Shown piece by piece: positions 34,064 to 34,551 of a stretch of DNA of 34,551 bases. Each line of letters opens with the position of its first letter. Position 1 is the first letter of the stretch. The DNA is taken from positions 1 to 34,551 of the forward strand of contig JAEZAF010000072.1 of the NCBI GenBank assembly GCA_023430545.1. Direction: 5' to 3'. The notes beneath the pieces are model-generated. The model saw nothing but the letters and a program-made list of their open reading frames with translations, did not search any database and was not told the DNA's origin. The DNA is from Chloroflexota bacterium (GTDB taxonomy: Bacteria > Chloroflexota > Anaerolineae > Aggregatilineales > Phototrophicaceae). The translations under genes and the position numbers were made by a program.

Positions 34064-34551
34064 ATGAAGACTGATCGCCCACCTCTGTTTGAAATCCGCC
34101 ATGCGAGCAAAAGCTACAGCGGCGTCCCGGCTCTGATCGATGCTGAACTGACGCTGCGCCCCGGTGAAGTCCATGCCCTGATGGGTGAAAATGGCGCGGG
34201 TAAATCGACACTGATTAAAGTGATGGCGGGTGTTGTCCTCCCGGATTCGGCTGAGTCCTACGCGCATGGACAGCCGATCACACTCAACAGTCCACAGGCG
34301 GCCAAACAGCACGGTCTGCGCTTCATCCATCAGGAACTGAACGTCGTCCCACAGCTTTCCGTCGCTGAGAACATTTATCTCGGCCAGCCCTACCCCACGC
34401 TGGGCTTAATGGTGAACTGGGGACGATTGAACACCGCCGCCCGTGACGTGCTGGCGCAGCTTGGTATCACGCACATTAACGTCCGTCAGAAGATGGCACG
34501 CCTCAGTCCTGGTGATCAGATGCTGGTCAATATCGCCCATGCCTTTGTCGG
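34064..34551 (+). CDS. Sugar ABC transporter ATP-binding protein (RbsA/MglA type), 3' end outside window
   Basis: The frame from ATG 34064 is open to the window end (162 codons, partial). It starts LFEIRHASKSYSGVPALIDA and has Walker A GENGAGKST (about residues 41-49). The RbsA-type Q-loop segment IHQELNVVPQLSVAENIYLG (~89-108) follows. Near the edge the ABC signature reads LSPGDQMLVNIAHAF, in place of the LSVGQQQM usual in this class. RbsA/MglA/XylG proteins are two tandem ATPase domains of ~500 aa; only part of the first is here. It energises import of the solute bound by the preceding protein. Its permease is presumably downstream. The SD is weak. Confidence 0.92.
   Translation, partial: MKTDRPPLFEIRHASKSYSGVPALIDAELTLRPGEVHALMGENGAGKSTLIKVMAGVVLPDSAESYAHGQPITLNSPQAAKQHGLRFIHQELNVVPQLSVAENIYLGQPYPTLGLMVNWGRLNTAARDVLAQLGITHINVRQKMARLSPGDQMLVNIAHAFV

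Overview
The window most likely comes from a bacterium of the phylum Chloroflexota, possibly an Anaerolineae-type lineage. This is an inference from several traits: a 14-gene complex I operon with separate nuoC and nuoD, Chloroflexota-style FHA and lipoprotein genes, an acidic N-terminus on the primary sigma factor, and mixed ATG/GTG/TTG starts. No rRNA, tRNA, CRISPR array, transposase or phage gene was found. The content is chromosomal housekeeping with some unusual elaborations.

Layout. (1) 1-287: gene-free and rich in hairpins. (2) 288-2075 (-): a large exported protein with a 36-residue repeat, divergent from a lipoprotein gene (2318, +). The lipoprotein gene is coupled by one base to an RlmD/TrmA-family methyltransferase homologue that has lost its catalytic cysteine. 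(3) 4314-5606 (+): a cold-shock gene with a near-consensus promoter, long leader and strong terminator, then an inositol-monophosphatase-family gene. (4) 5612-7884: a double-FHA protein (-), a macrodomain protein (+), a MarR regulator (-) and a single-FHA protein (-). (5) 8087-25338 (-): a complete NADH:quinone oxidoreductase (complex I) operon, nuoA-B-C-D-E-F-[TPR gene]-G-H-I-J-K-L-M-N. It has a recognisable promoter with two dyads at 25354-25413 and a terminator at 8029-8059. (6) 25516-26631 (-): an alpha/beta hydrolase. (7) 26823-30821 (-): dnaG (primase) followed by rpoD (primary sigma factor), with a possible small ORF between them that overlaps the rpoD start. (8) 30936-32126 (-): an acyl-CoA dehydrogenase. 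(9) 32322-34551 (+): a V4R-like protein, a sugar-type ABC substrate-binding protein and the first part of its RbsA-type ATPase, cut by the window edge.

How the genes work together. NuoE-F-G (with NuoB-C-D-I) would oxidise NADH and pass electrons to quinone. NuoH, A, J, K, L, M and N form the proton-pumping membrane arm. This points to a respiring organism, and the acyl-CoA dehydrogenase and sugar ABC transporter fit a heterotroph.

The most unusual observations are in complex I. NuoJ carries an insertion of about 240 residues, resembling the DUF4397 fold, between TM4 and TM5. NuoL carries two insertions rich in histidine and acidic residues. A TPR-type protein gene sits between nuoF and nuoG. 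Other points of note are the 36-residue repeat protein at 288-2075, the cysteine-less RlmD-like protein, and the dyad-rich nuo promoter.
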